Origin: Diphasiastrum complanatum
Taxonomy: Eukaryota; Streptophyta; Lycopodiopsida; Lycopodiales; Lycopodiaceae
Length of the DNA: 64,000 nucleotides
Reading direction: 5' to 3'
Assembly (NCBI GenBank): GCA_029204225.1
Contig: CM055093.1
Location: 5,567,205 to 5,631,204 of the forward strand
The notes beneath the pieces were generated by a model. It did not search any database. It was not told where the DNA came from and saw only the letters and a list, made by a program, of their open reading frames with translations. Position 1 is the first letter of the stretch. Each line of letters begins with the position of its first letter. Shown here in pieces: positions 37,574 through 47,588 of this stretch. A program made the position numbers and the translations under genes.

Positions 37574-39160
37574 TAATCTAGAATGATCTACAAAAGATCT
37601 AGCTCACAAACCTAAGAATCAATCTTCACACTAATGACTAGTCACTTGGAAACTTTGCTTTGATCACTAAGACAAAAGCACACAATCTTTGAATCAAATC
37701 ACAAAAGAAATCAGATCCAATCTCCTATTGGACTCATCAAATACCAGTGACTCTTTCTTTTGAAAATTGAAATGGATATGAAAAGATTTGACACCTAGAT
37801 TTTTCTTTTCACTTGACTAGTTCTCTCAACACTTGAGATTCTTGAACAAAAGATGGGTTTTGTTTCAAACACATGAAAATCAAACTTAATCACTTCTTTT
37901 GGACTCACTCTTGATCCAAATAATCTCACTCTTGAGATTTAGAATGAATTTGATTTGATTTGACAACAAACTATACCATCAATTTTTCACAAAGCTTAAA
38001 AAATTTAGACAATTAGAGATTCACAAAGATCTCAACCATGCATGAATAGTCAAATATGGACTCCTCATTCTAGACATCCAATGGGATCACAAATTGACCC
38101 TCACACTCTCACAAAGAAAGTTGAATAGAACTAATTTGAGTTTCATACATTCTATGTCAATTTTTGCTCACCAAATTGAATTCAATCACTCCTATTGGAT
38201 TCCACCAATTACTCTACCTTTTAAGACTTGAAATGAAATTCAAAATCAAAAGTTGTGTTTTTTCTCACTAAGATATTGTGCTTCAAAGAGCTAATGCCAC
38301 TTAGAAAGATTTGATCACTTAGGAGAAGACAAACTCTCCACCAATAACAACACAAAATGAGCTTCTAGATCTTGCCCTCTAAAAAGAAAGGAACTCTTAG
38401 AAAATTGGATCTCTCTCAACACAGTTGTCATAGACACCTTAATGACTCTTTTCAAACCTTACAATCACTCAAACAAATTGAGTAGGGTTGAACAATGTGA
38501 CTTGGATCTCAATCTCTTTTCTAGAACTCTCAATTTAAGCCAATCTATGTCAGATTCTACAAAAGATTTGCATAGATGCTCTATATGCACTAGAAACTCT
38601 CAAAGGTTTCACTTGGAGGACAGATCCAAAGATGTTTTCTAGCAAATTGATGCTTCTAAACTTGACCCTATCACTCTTGAACAAATCTAGAGTGATGGTA
38701 CAATGGATTTCAACCTCTCACCTTGCATATCACTCCTTAGTCTATGATTTTTAGCAAAATCTCTCTCAACTTCAACATGCACTCAAAAAATCAGAGATAA
38801 TCAATTAATGCACCTAATTCAAGCTTCAAATTTAATTTCTTGGCTGATCTAATCCAAGAACTAATCAAGGGATTAGATTCTCTATAGAAAATGCTTGATT
38901 TTGCACCAAAAATCACTCAACTTGGGTATGTTAGTCAAATTCTACAAATTTTTAAAATTTCTCAGTCAAAATTGGAGCTGTATGGTCTCACACGTGTGAA
39001 AAGGGTTCCTACAGCCCACAACAAGATCTAGACCAAAAATTTTGAGGATAGCTATCAAATCCAACTCACTACACAAAATTTGACTAGTTTCCAAAAAATT
39101 GCTAATTTTGGCTTTGATTTGGATTAACCCTATCAATTTCAACAAAAACTCTTGTACTTG
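37574..39160 (-). other. 5' leader of element E
   Basis: About 1.6 kb between the PBS and the long frame, without a convincing coding frame. It contains one CACACGTGTG near 38990. A leader of this length is large for a copia element and may hold packaging signals. Confidence 0.55.
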
Positions 39161-39172
39161 GCTCTGATACCA
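39161..39172 (-). other. Primer binding site, element E
   Basis: The minus strand reads TGGTATCAGAGC directly next to the 5' LTR with no spacer. Confidence 0.9.
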
Positions 39173-40007
39173 TGTGGAAAAAGTATAAAAAGGACCAAGA
39201 GTGGATCCTAATCTGATCCTCAAGAAGGATTGGTTGTCAGATTACTTGATCTATCAATCTACTTCAGATTAAGATCAATCTAGATCAATTCTAGACACAA
39301 AATCCTAACAAGAACAATCATTAATTGAAGGTAAGTGTACTTTCTGGTTTCACACGTGTGAAAAACTATCTGAGTACAGACTCCAACCTGAAAATGAAGT
39401 ACACATTGATAGAACCTCAAAACAATCAAAACAAATGTAGACAAATGGAGAGAATTACTCAAAATTGCTTCCAAAACCAAGATTGGTGTCTCACATTGAT
39501 TATGACCAAATGTGGCTCTATATATACAATAAGTGGGAGCTCATGGTACTGATCATCCCTCTGATCCCACAAGTGTGAAGGTAAGCTTTGTCATATGATG
39601 ATTCATCATGCAAAACTGACACTTGGACAAAACCTTCTATTTTGAGCACTTTTGGTCCATTTTCCTTCTATATGGAGATCTACTTGGAAATCTTCTAGAA
39701 GTCAAAATTTGCCTATTTCAGCTTATTCCACACGTGTGAGCTGCCCTCTACACATGGGATATGACACCTAACCAAAGGATGTGGCTCATGCAATCAATAG
39801 ATTGATGCCATGTGTCATATGGTCTAGAAAACTAGTTTTTGGCCTTTTTAGCCACTAGAACTTGAATTAAATCATATGTACAACCTATATGATTATGGTA
39901 CATGACAAGTACACTATTTTCACACGTGGGAACAGGCTCCACACATGTGTGTTTATCTATATACCAGATTTTTGGCCTCTACCAAGCATATTTTTGCATT
40001 TTTCACA
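39173..40007 (-). repeat. 5' LTR of element E
   Basis: 835 bp, colinear with 34724-35554. Three of its palindromes are CACACGTG (39351, 39729, 39921), where the other LTR has CACATGTG. TATA-like sequence at 39527-39518 (minus). By position it carries the promoter that would start the element transcript. Confidence 0.92.
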
Positions 40008-40012
40008 GGACG
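40008..40012. repeat. Target site duplication GGACG, right of element E
   Basis: Identical to 34719-34723. Confidence 0.9.
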
Positions 40013-40723
40013 ATGAGTGACTATACTACTGTTGTTGTGGTTGTGATGCTGCTGGCTGTTCTGCCTTTGTCTTCTTACCCTTGAAGCCTTTCTTCTTCTT
40101 GGATTGCTGCTTGTTTAAATAGAGTGCCATGGATTTGGTACTCTAGATGTGGACAAGCTTTTCCTCCTAACTTCTTCCTACAACAAACTTGCTATCAATT
40201 TTTGGAGAGACAACGCAGGGGTATTGCTCAGAAGCAACACTAAATTATCGTAGGAGGATGGAAGACTGGCAAGAAGAGACATGGTAGAGTCTTCTTCTGA
40301 TATAGGGGAACCTATTGCAGCCAGTTGGTTCAGCAATTGTTTGAACTCGTTCAAATGGTCACTCACTGAGGTGCTTTCACTCATTTTGAGTGTTAGTACC
40401 TTCTTCCTCAAGAAGAGACGAGTCGAGACATCTGAGGTCTCGTAGATGCTAGTGAGTGTGTCCCATACTTTTTTGGAAGTAGTGCAGTTGGACACATGAG
40501 CAATTTGAGTGTCTTTAAGGTTTAGAGATACATTGGCAAGAGCCTTGCCATCCTTGGCTTCCCAAGTTGGGAGCTGTTCGAGTTCTGCCGGTCTGGCTAT
40601 AGAACCATTGACGTGTCCCCATAACTCCTTTTCAATCAGGATCATCCTCATTTTGAACTTCCACATGTGGAAGTCATCTCCGTTGAATTTATTGATCAAG
40701 CGGATCTCTGAGGTGCCTTCCAT
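40013..40723 (-). pseudogene. Copia element D2 gag (interrupted by element E)
   Basis: The frame 40723-40178 is a clean UBN2-type Gag of 181 residues: MEGTSEIRLINKFNGDDFHM at the start, ELWGHVNG, TTSKKVWDTLTSIYE, then LASLPSSYDNLVLLL. It continues in another frame through a Lys-rich stretch (KKKKGFKGKK) to the target duplication and resumes at 34718. The first 181 codons are free of stops, so this was a fairly young element when E inserted. Confidence 0.85.
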
Positions 40724-40801
40724 AGTGATCGAAATTATACATAAACAATTTAGAATAGCTTTTGAAAAAAGATTCTAGAATCTAGTAATCCACTGAACAG
40801 T

Positions 40802-40813
40802 GCTCTGATACCA
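40802..40813 (-). other. Primer binding site, copia D2
   Basis: Minus strand TGGTATCAGAGC, 4 bp from the LTR edge at 40818. Confidence 0.85.
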
Positions 40814-40817
40814 ATTT

Positions 40818-41297
40818 TGTTGGTGTATGATGGTCGTTTGCTTGGTCTATGATTGATTGCGACAACAACGGAGCAGTGACGGAAGCAGAACACGAGAGGC
40901 GATTACGATGTAAACGATGTCTCTACCAATAGTAAGAAAATAATGAAGGCTATGAACACAGTAATAACTGCGATTTCAGGAACGTGGATTGACTAGGGAA
41001 CAGAATCAAAAGCTTGTTATCCTTTTTGGTTATCAGATTAGGAGTCTGAGACTGCCGTAACAGTAGGATTGTGAAGCATTAGGCGTCTTGGACAGCCATG
41101 AGATCCTCTGTCTCTGATAATTGTGTTTGTGTGCAAGAGAGAGAACCAGCAAAGAATGCAGTACAACTTCAACATCAAAATGATGCTCACCAATCTAGCT
41201 AGTTTTACCATATCTTGATAATTTGCACACATCCACATGAAATTGCTCAAACATGAGATAGAACAAGTAAAGTAGACTTGAAAAACACTTCTTTGCT
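40818..41297 (-). repeat. 5' LTR of copia D2
   Basis: It begins TGTTGGTG after the PBS spacer and extends to about 41297, where B2 integrase coding sequence resumes abruptly. D2 thus inserted into copia B2. The right edge is approximate; a candidate end is the CA at 41287-41288 region. No partner LTR is present. Confidence 0.65.
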
Positions 41298-43009
41298 GCT
41301 CCTTGAACTTGGTAGATATGTACTCTCCACCATTGTCACTCCTTAAGCACTTGATCCTTGTGGAAATTTGGTTTTCCCTTGCATTCTTGAACTTAACAAA
41401 GACATCATACACTTCATCTTTGCTCTTCAGTAGATAGATCCAACAAAATCTACTAAAATCATTAATTAAAGTTACATATATCTTAGCTCCACTATTGCTA
41501 ATTGTAGTAATTCCATGAATATCCGAATGTACAACTTGAAAAGGCTTTGTAGATCTAGCATAAGGTAGTCTATGTGAATTTGACAAAGCACAAGACTCAC
41601 AAACATGATTGATGCTACTTAAGGATTTTGGAAGACCAATCACAACTTGATTCCTAGCCATTACCTCCAATGACTTGAAGTTGAGGTGCCCCATCCTTTT
41701 ATGCCAAACCTATTGAATAGGTATTTGCTCACTTGTCCCAAATCCAAATTGGTTAGCAATAACACAAGCATCTAGTTTGAACAACTTCCCTTGTCTTTTA
41801 CCTTTTGCAATCAAGATATCCTTCCTTTTGATCATGCAAGCATCTCCATTAAACTCAAATTTGAAACCTTTACTTAGCAATTGACTCACACTAAGTAAAT
41901 TCTTGGTAATGGAAGGTATGAACTAAACATCCTTCAAATAAACATTCCTATTTGTAGAGAGAGAAATAGGAATTGTGCCAATCCCTTTGATTGTACACTC
42001 ACCATCATTGGCCATGTAGATCACCTTCTTGTCATCTTCCTATGCCAACAAAGAAGTGAAGTACTCTTTGTGAAATCATGTGTGACCTTGCACCACTATC
42101 AATCCACCATGGATCTAGATCTCCATCATTAACAAGCATACATGAAGACATCACAAAAGCATCATCATTTGAGTTTTGAACATACAAACCATCTTTATCA
42201 TGAGTAAGACTACCTTGCTTGTCTCCTTGATCTCTCTTCTTCTTGTAGCACACACTTGCAAAGTGTCTTTGATGCCAAAATAGAAATAATTTAGCTTTGA
42301 ACTATCTTTCCTTTTGCCATTTGAAGAAGCCTCCCATTGATCTTGCCCTTTAGACCATCTACTTTTACTTTTGCCCTTGAATTTACCCTTGATGAACATA
42401 GGCTCATCTCCAACTTAAGGTGTTGATGAGGATCCACCTCTTGCTTGAAGTCTATATTCTTCATTGATCAAGATCTCTTGAAAATCAATCAAAGTTGGCA
42501 AAGTTCTTTGAAAGGCAAGACTTTGTACAATGTTAGCACGAGCATCGAACAAACCATTAAGAATAACTTGAACAAGATCTCCTTCCTTAATGCTCTCATC
42601 AATGCAAGATAACTCATCATTCAAAGCCTTCACTCTCAAAACAAAAATATTTGGACTTTCTTCATTCTTTTGAAAAATTTGAAAGATTTTCCTTCTTAGA
42701 GTCAACACTCTAGAAGTGGACTTGGATTCATAAAGCTTCTTTAATGATTCCCAAACATCCTCTAATGAAGTACTCTTAACAACTTCTTTGAGAAGTTCAT
42801 TAACATTCATCTTTATCATGTGTAGAGCTAGCTCTCTTGTCATACCTCAATTGTTCTTGTTGTGTTTTTGGCCTCTCCTCTAAACCTACAACAATATCCA
42901 AAACATCATTCATCTCAAGAAGTGATTTCATCCTCACTTTCCACAATGAATACTTGCTTGAGGTAAGCCTATCATTGCCTTTCAACATGTATCCACTTGA
43001 TGTAGCCAT
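41298..43009 (-). pseudogene. Ty1/copia element B2, gag to integrase
   Basis: Gag starts at 43009 (MATSSGYMLKGNDRLTSSKY), with SLWKVRMKSLLEMNDVLDIV and STSRVLTLRRKIF. The zinc knuckle has decayed (FYFGIKDTLQVC in place of FYCGIKGHFASEC). Protease: DPWWIDSGARSHM (about 42100). Pre-integrase: GHLNFKSLEVMARNQVV. Integrase: VVHSDIHG, FSRFCWIYLL and RSDNGGEYISTKFKE, then cut by the D2 LTR at about 41298. It is a sister copy of B1 (59207-62055). RT and RNase H are absent in both. Frame slips lie in the knuckle region and before integrase. Confidence 0.85.
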
Positions 43010-43589
43010 GTTGCAATGAGTTGATCCTTCTCTTTCAACCTATTCCAATGCACAAAGCACTTTTTTGAAATGCAAATTTTTTTTTCAAAAAGAAATCACA
43101 AAGATATGGAACCTCTCAATTTTCTTCTAGCACTTATATCTAGCAAATCAACACATAGAATGTATAAATCTTGACCAACCTATTATCTATCCTCAATCTA
43201 ATGACTCTTGCCACTTCCTAAGATTAAAACACACTCTAATGAAGTTCAGTAACTTCACAAAATAGAGATCCAATCAATATTAACAAAATCACAAAAAATT
43301 GAAAATTTGAAATTCTACATGCAATTGCCTAAAACTTGATATAGAATCTTATAGCCTCAAGTGAGACCTTCCTAATGCATCCAACGTTGGCTATTTATAG
43401 TAAGTCTGGTGTGAAATTGGAATTCCTCAAGTTCAATAACCTAAAATGAATTTTGATCTACAAAAGATCCAATCTACATATGCAAGAAACTCGATTTTTG
43501 GGTAGAAGTCAATCTAGCATGCTCTAGAATTGATATCTCCTCCAAATTCTTGATAGATGTGCTTGATCCTTTTATAACCTGCAACACAA
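43010..43589 (-). other. Untranslated leader of copia B2
   Basis: AT-rich leader between PBS and gag, colinear with 62056-62642 of B1. No coding frame. Confidence 0.6.
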
Positions 43590-43601
43590 GCTCTGATACC
43601 A
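43590..43601 (-). other. Primer binding site, copia B2
   Basis: Minus strand TGGTATCAGAGC, directly adjoining the LTR edge at 43602. Confidence 0.9.
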
Positions 43602-43957
43602 TGTGAAGAATTTGGGATCAATTAAGATCCAAGTCCATAACTTGATCTTTGGTTAGAAATAGGTCAAGTCTACCTCAATATCTACTCAATGAAAGAGATG
43701 CAAACTCAATAAGAAGCTAATCAAATATCAAACATAAGATATTAAGAAGTTTATGTTTGTACAAGCCCACACACACTCAGCAAACCAACACTAATGATAA
43801 AGCATCAAATACATGAGCAAGGTCTGCCCATAAGTGGTATTTTGTCGTAGAAAAAAATAGTAAGCTACTATATTACACACATGTGGATTTGAAAATGACA
43901 TAAAATAAGCATTTTACACACAAGATTGCAAGATATCACCAATATAGTGCTTACCCC
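43602..43957 (-). repeat. 5' LTR of copia B2 (truncated)
   Basis: It starts TGTGAAGAATTT and is colinear with the B1 LTR (shared ACTTGATCTTTGGTTAGAAA, AGCTACTATATT, CACCAATATAGTGC). It breaks off at about 43957, where gypsy gag of the opposite strand begins. Confidence 0.75.
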
Positions 43958-45230
43958 AACTACCGCCTAGATTGGCATTGCCACCTATCTTTCCGAAAAC
44001 CCAAGGATTAGTAGTGCAGAACCCACCCGCAACCAGCTGCTTAACAGCTGAATATGGTCAAAGTAACCGAAGAACCCTACAATCCTGAGGAAAAGGCATT
44101 GGACTCAGTCCTAGTACATTTCATAGATAGAGCGAATGGTGAGTTGATACCAATCTACGCGAACCAAATTTGTGGTATGGGATTCAGAGCTCCCATAAAA
44201 TGTTATGGATGTGGAGAGAACCATAGGATTGTCGAGTGCCCTAACAAGCCACAAGGCAATTTTGGACCAGTTTGTAGAGATTGTGGGTACGGACACCCAT
44301 ACCTGATGTGTCCAATGAGGAAAGAGAAACAAGGAGAGGTTTCCACCCCACTGCATTTAACGAGTGTGGTAGGAAAACCCAAGAAATCCACGATGTCTGC
44401 ATTCATCCAGTCTAGAGCGTAGAAAAAATTAGAGAAAGAACCAACTAGATCCGCCACTACAGGACTTGTTAGGGAATCATCATTTATGTAGGTGAATATC
44501 CAAACTCCACAGTTGAACAAGGGAACTTTAAACGCATGAAGGAGTGGGTTAAAGAAGCCCAAGTCTTAGATCAAGCTAGAGAGACAGCCCGAGAGCAAGA
44601 CAAACATCATCCAGAGGGAAACAATCAATAAAAATGAGTATTCTGGTATGGAGATCTCTTTCCATAGCAAGGAGTTGTAAAAGGACCATACTATCATTTT
44701 AGTTAATCTATTGAGAGGAGATGTCCAAATACCGCTAGGCACCCTACTCAAAAAGCATCCAACCCTCTGGGAAGGATTGAAAACATACATAGATGGACCA
44801 AGCAGCGATAGAATAGAGACACACCCTACCAATCTGGTGCTAGATGAAAAAGTCGAAAGATCGCAACTGGTCCACCATGTAGGAGTAGGATGGTAAAAGG
44901 ATGTCAAACATGTAACGATCCCAATCACGCATTTTATAAGGCTAAAACTGTTGAGTGGAAGGCCAAGAGTGACAAATGAGAAATCAGGATCGAGTTGATA
45001 ACCACCCAGGAAATGCATAAAAAAATCTAAAAAGATGCCATAGAAGAACCCAAGCCTCTACATGACCCCCCAATACTTCAAGGACTATGAGATGGACGAA
45101 GTGGTAGTCGTCATGCCCAGAGCCAAGAGAGAACCGGTAGAAGACACCTCCCAAGGGGCCAACGTTTATGAAGGCCCTGCCCATTCGAAGATCTAGTGGA
45201 AGAGGAAGAAGACAATCACATAATTATTAG
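43958..45230 (+). pseudogene. Ty3/gypsy gag relic with two zinc knuckles
   Basis: The frame 44054-44422 encodes KCYGCGENHRIVECP and CRDCGYGHPYLMCP, two Cys-x2-Cys-x3-His-x4-Cys knuckles (one residue shorter than the usual x4 spacing), then a Lys/Ser-rich tail. Further plus frames to 45230 carry scraps such as ILVNLLRGDVQIPLG and EPVEDTSQGANVYEGPA. The latter resembles the VFEGPA linker end of the gypsy relic at 1198-2711, so both likely belong to one lineage. Broken by many stops. Confidence 0.65.
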
Positions 45231-46129
45231 AAGAGTTCTAAATCCAAAAAGATTCTGTTTAAAGATTTTTTTTTATATTTTTTGTCTCAAATTTTGCTTA
45301 CACATGGACCAATCAAAACACTCAAATTTGAAATCTATGTAATGTAGCTCATTGAAATTGAAAAAAAAGTTTTTTTAATAATGTTAGAATTTGCCGTCAG
45401 GGGCAGCCCGCAAGCATGAGATGTTATTCATAGTATAATATGCAATTTATCATTGAAAATAGTATAACTATTTAAGCATAGTTTCGATTGAGACAAAAAT
45501 TATATAGTTGGAAAGTGCTTGTCAAGAGCTTTTCAATGGTATCCTACATGACCTACTAGCTGCATTTTAGCTATTTTCTTGCATTTTAGAGTAGTTTAGG
45601 TAGATTTTTGGGAGTTTAGAGTTGGTTTTCTATATTTTTTTTGTGTTTGGACTGTTCACAGGTAGTGGAGGAGGTGTGAGAGGGTAGAGGAGGCCCTGAA
45701 CAGCCTCTAAGGGCTTGAGACCCAAACCAACCAACCAAAAAACCCAAAAAAAAACACACCAATTTGCATTTTGGAGGGAAAAAGAGCTTAAAATCTCATC
45801 AGATTTTTATATCTCCAGAATCAGTGGGAATTAACCCTTGCATGACTGGAAGCAGCTCCAGGGTACTGTCCCAGACCTGCATAGAAGCCTGCGAGAGTTA
45901 GATCCAAGTAGATTGTAAAAATCAGAGAAAAATCATCAAATCACCCTTGAAAAAATCCAAAAAAATTCAAATCTTCATAAGAACTCTCGCAGAGCCCTCT
46001 GAAGTTCCATCTCAGTGAGACCAAGACACATAGAAGCTTGCTAGATTTAGTTTGATATCTAAGTGTCTGTGCGAGAGTTTCCAATGAAAAAAAGACGGGA
46101 AAGTACCAGTGAACCCTTCGAACACACGG
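45231..46129. other. Non-coding block with repeated TGCGAGAG motifs
   Basis: No coding frame. Copies of TGCGAGAG or its complement CTCTCGCA occur at about 45890, 45983 and 46070. It lies between gypsy gag and gypsy RT relics. Confidence 0.6.
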
Positions 46130-46450
46130 AATCGGTATCGCCGATAGTTATAGTATAGAAGAAGAATGGCAAAATGCGGATCTGTGTGAATCTGAATGCG
46201 CTAAATGCAATCACCAAAAAGGACCATTTTCCTTTCCCATTTACGAAAAGTGTCCTCGACAAGGTAGCTGGCATCGAAGCCTACAATTTTTTTGGACGGC
46301 TTCAGCGGCTACAACCAAGTGAAAATAGCCCCCTAGGACCAGCACAAGACAACATTTGCCACGAAATGGGGAACCTATGCCTATAAAGTGATGCCTTTCA
46401 GACTTTGCAATGCCCCAAGCATCAAGGAAATTCTTAATCATGGAGCTGTG
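46130..46450 (+). pseudogene. Ty3/gypsy RT fragment
   Basis: The plus strand reads KKNGKMRICVNLNALNAITK and KDHFPFPFTKSVLDKVAG; after a one-base slip come FLDGFSGYNQVKIAP (with a TAG after it) and TTFATKWGTYAYKVMPFRLC. This covers RT motifs up to just before the catalytic YxDD box. It is nearly the same protein as 1198-1619 on the other strand. Confidence 0.8.
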
Positions 46451-47342
46451 AACTTAGAAAAGCTAGATGGGATGCCATTCGACACACAAGTACTGGCCAC
46501 CACAGTGAGACAGATCCAGATTGGGGGTGGCACATTACAAAAAGCTAATCTGCTCAACCATCACCGCTAGATCTAAGGAGATCAAGCCAAATCAAACTAG
46601 ATCCATCAAGATTCAGCCAAATCTGGCAAGATCGGAGAAATCCATTAGAATCCAAGGAGGATCCAAATCCAGATAGGATAAAAAAGGAAGCAGATCATCA
46701 GATTGACTGATGGATCTACTACCAAGATTCCATCAAAACTTTTAGAGAACTACCAACAGTCAGATCAAGCCTGGAAGAAGCTGATTACTAGTTTACAAAA
46801 GTTAAAAATCAGAAAATCTTGAGATCTCATCAAAAAACACTCTGAAAGAGCACTTTTTTCATGATTTTTTGAGATCCCCTGGGAGATAGCTCTTGAAAAT
46901 TGGACAGTCACCAGATCTGACGTATATGCATCCATGAAAATCTCCGCGAGAGTTCCTGATGGAAGAATCATCATGTTTTAGTGTATGCGAGAGTTTCAAG
47001 AAGCTGAATTTTTAGAACCCTCGTAGAGCATCAAGATCATCTTACCAACCCTCGCAAGGTGCCAAAATGAAATCAGAACAGTGAAATTAGCCTGCCTACA
47101 TGGTCTGATCCTGAAAATCCAATCACATGAACAAGTTGTGCGAGAGATCACTTTCTGTGAGAGTTGAACCCTCACGGACAGCTTGAACCCTCGCAGAACC
47201 TTCGCGTAGCAGTCAAATCACCTTCTGAACTCTCGCAGACTTCCCTAAGGTCTTAGAATTTTGTGAAGAAGGTGCCTGCCAAAATTTGGGTGGAGTTGAA
47301 CAAGGAAAAGTGGATTTCACCTAATACGCACTCTAAATTCCG
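46451..47342. other. Non-coding block with repeated CTCGCA motifs
   Basis: At least nine copies of CTCGCA/TGCGAG-type motifs lie between 46944 and 47240, often as AACCCTCGCA or AACTCTCGCAGA, in both orientations. It directly precedes the TATA box at 47343. It may be the upstream regulatory region or U3 of the J unit. Confidence 0.6.
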
Positions 47343-47351
47343 CTATATAAG
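47343..47351 (+). promoter_or_regulatory. TATA box of unit J
   Basis: CTATATAAGGG lies about 240 bp before the ATG of the J frame, a typical plant TATA context. Predicted start of transcription is near 47375. No PBS is seen between it and the ATG. Confidence 0.55.
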
Positions 47352-47588
47352 GGATTTCACCTTTGCTAGCGAAGCTCTACCGAAATTTACTCTGAAATTA
47401 CCAAGTTCTTCGTTTGCAACCAAACTTCCTACCAGTTGTCATATGATATTACTGAACACCGATCTGCGCTCTGAACTACACTCCTTATCATCCAACACTC
47501 GTTATTCACAATTTTATGTTGTTTTCACACCCTTTTCCATTTTCCACCATTTTTTCTATTTTTTCGACCACTAATCATCACTACTAAT

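Larger units (their letters stand above)
34724..40007 (-). mobile_element. Element E: complete non-autonomous LTR retrotransposon (5284 bp)
   Basis: Two direct LTRs (34724-35554 and 39173-40007), both TG...CA, are flanked by GGACG on each side. A PBS (39161-39172) adjoins the right LTR, so the element is on the minus strand. The interior has one long frame (37573-35899, with one frameshift) that has zinc-knuckle-like Cys motifs but no protease, RT, RNase H or integrase. It must therefore have moved with enzymes of another element, probably a copia relative with the same PBS. It sits inside the zinc knuckle of copia D2. By eye the LTRs differ at roughly 29 positions (about 3-4 percent), so insertion is not very recent. 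Confidence 0.92.
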
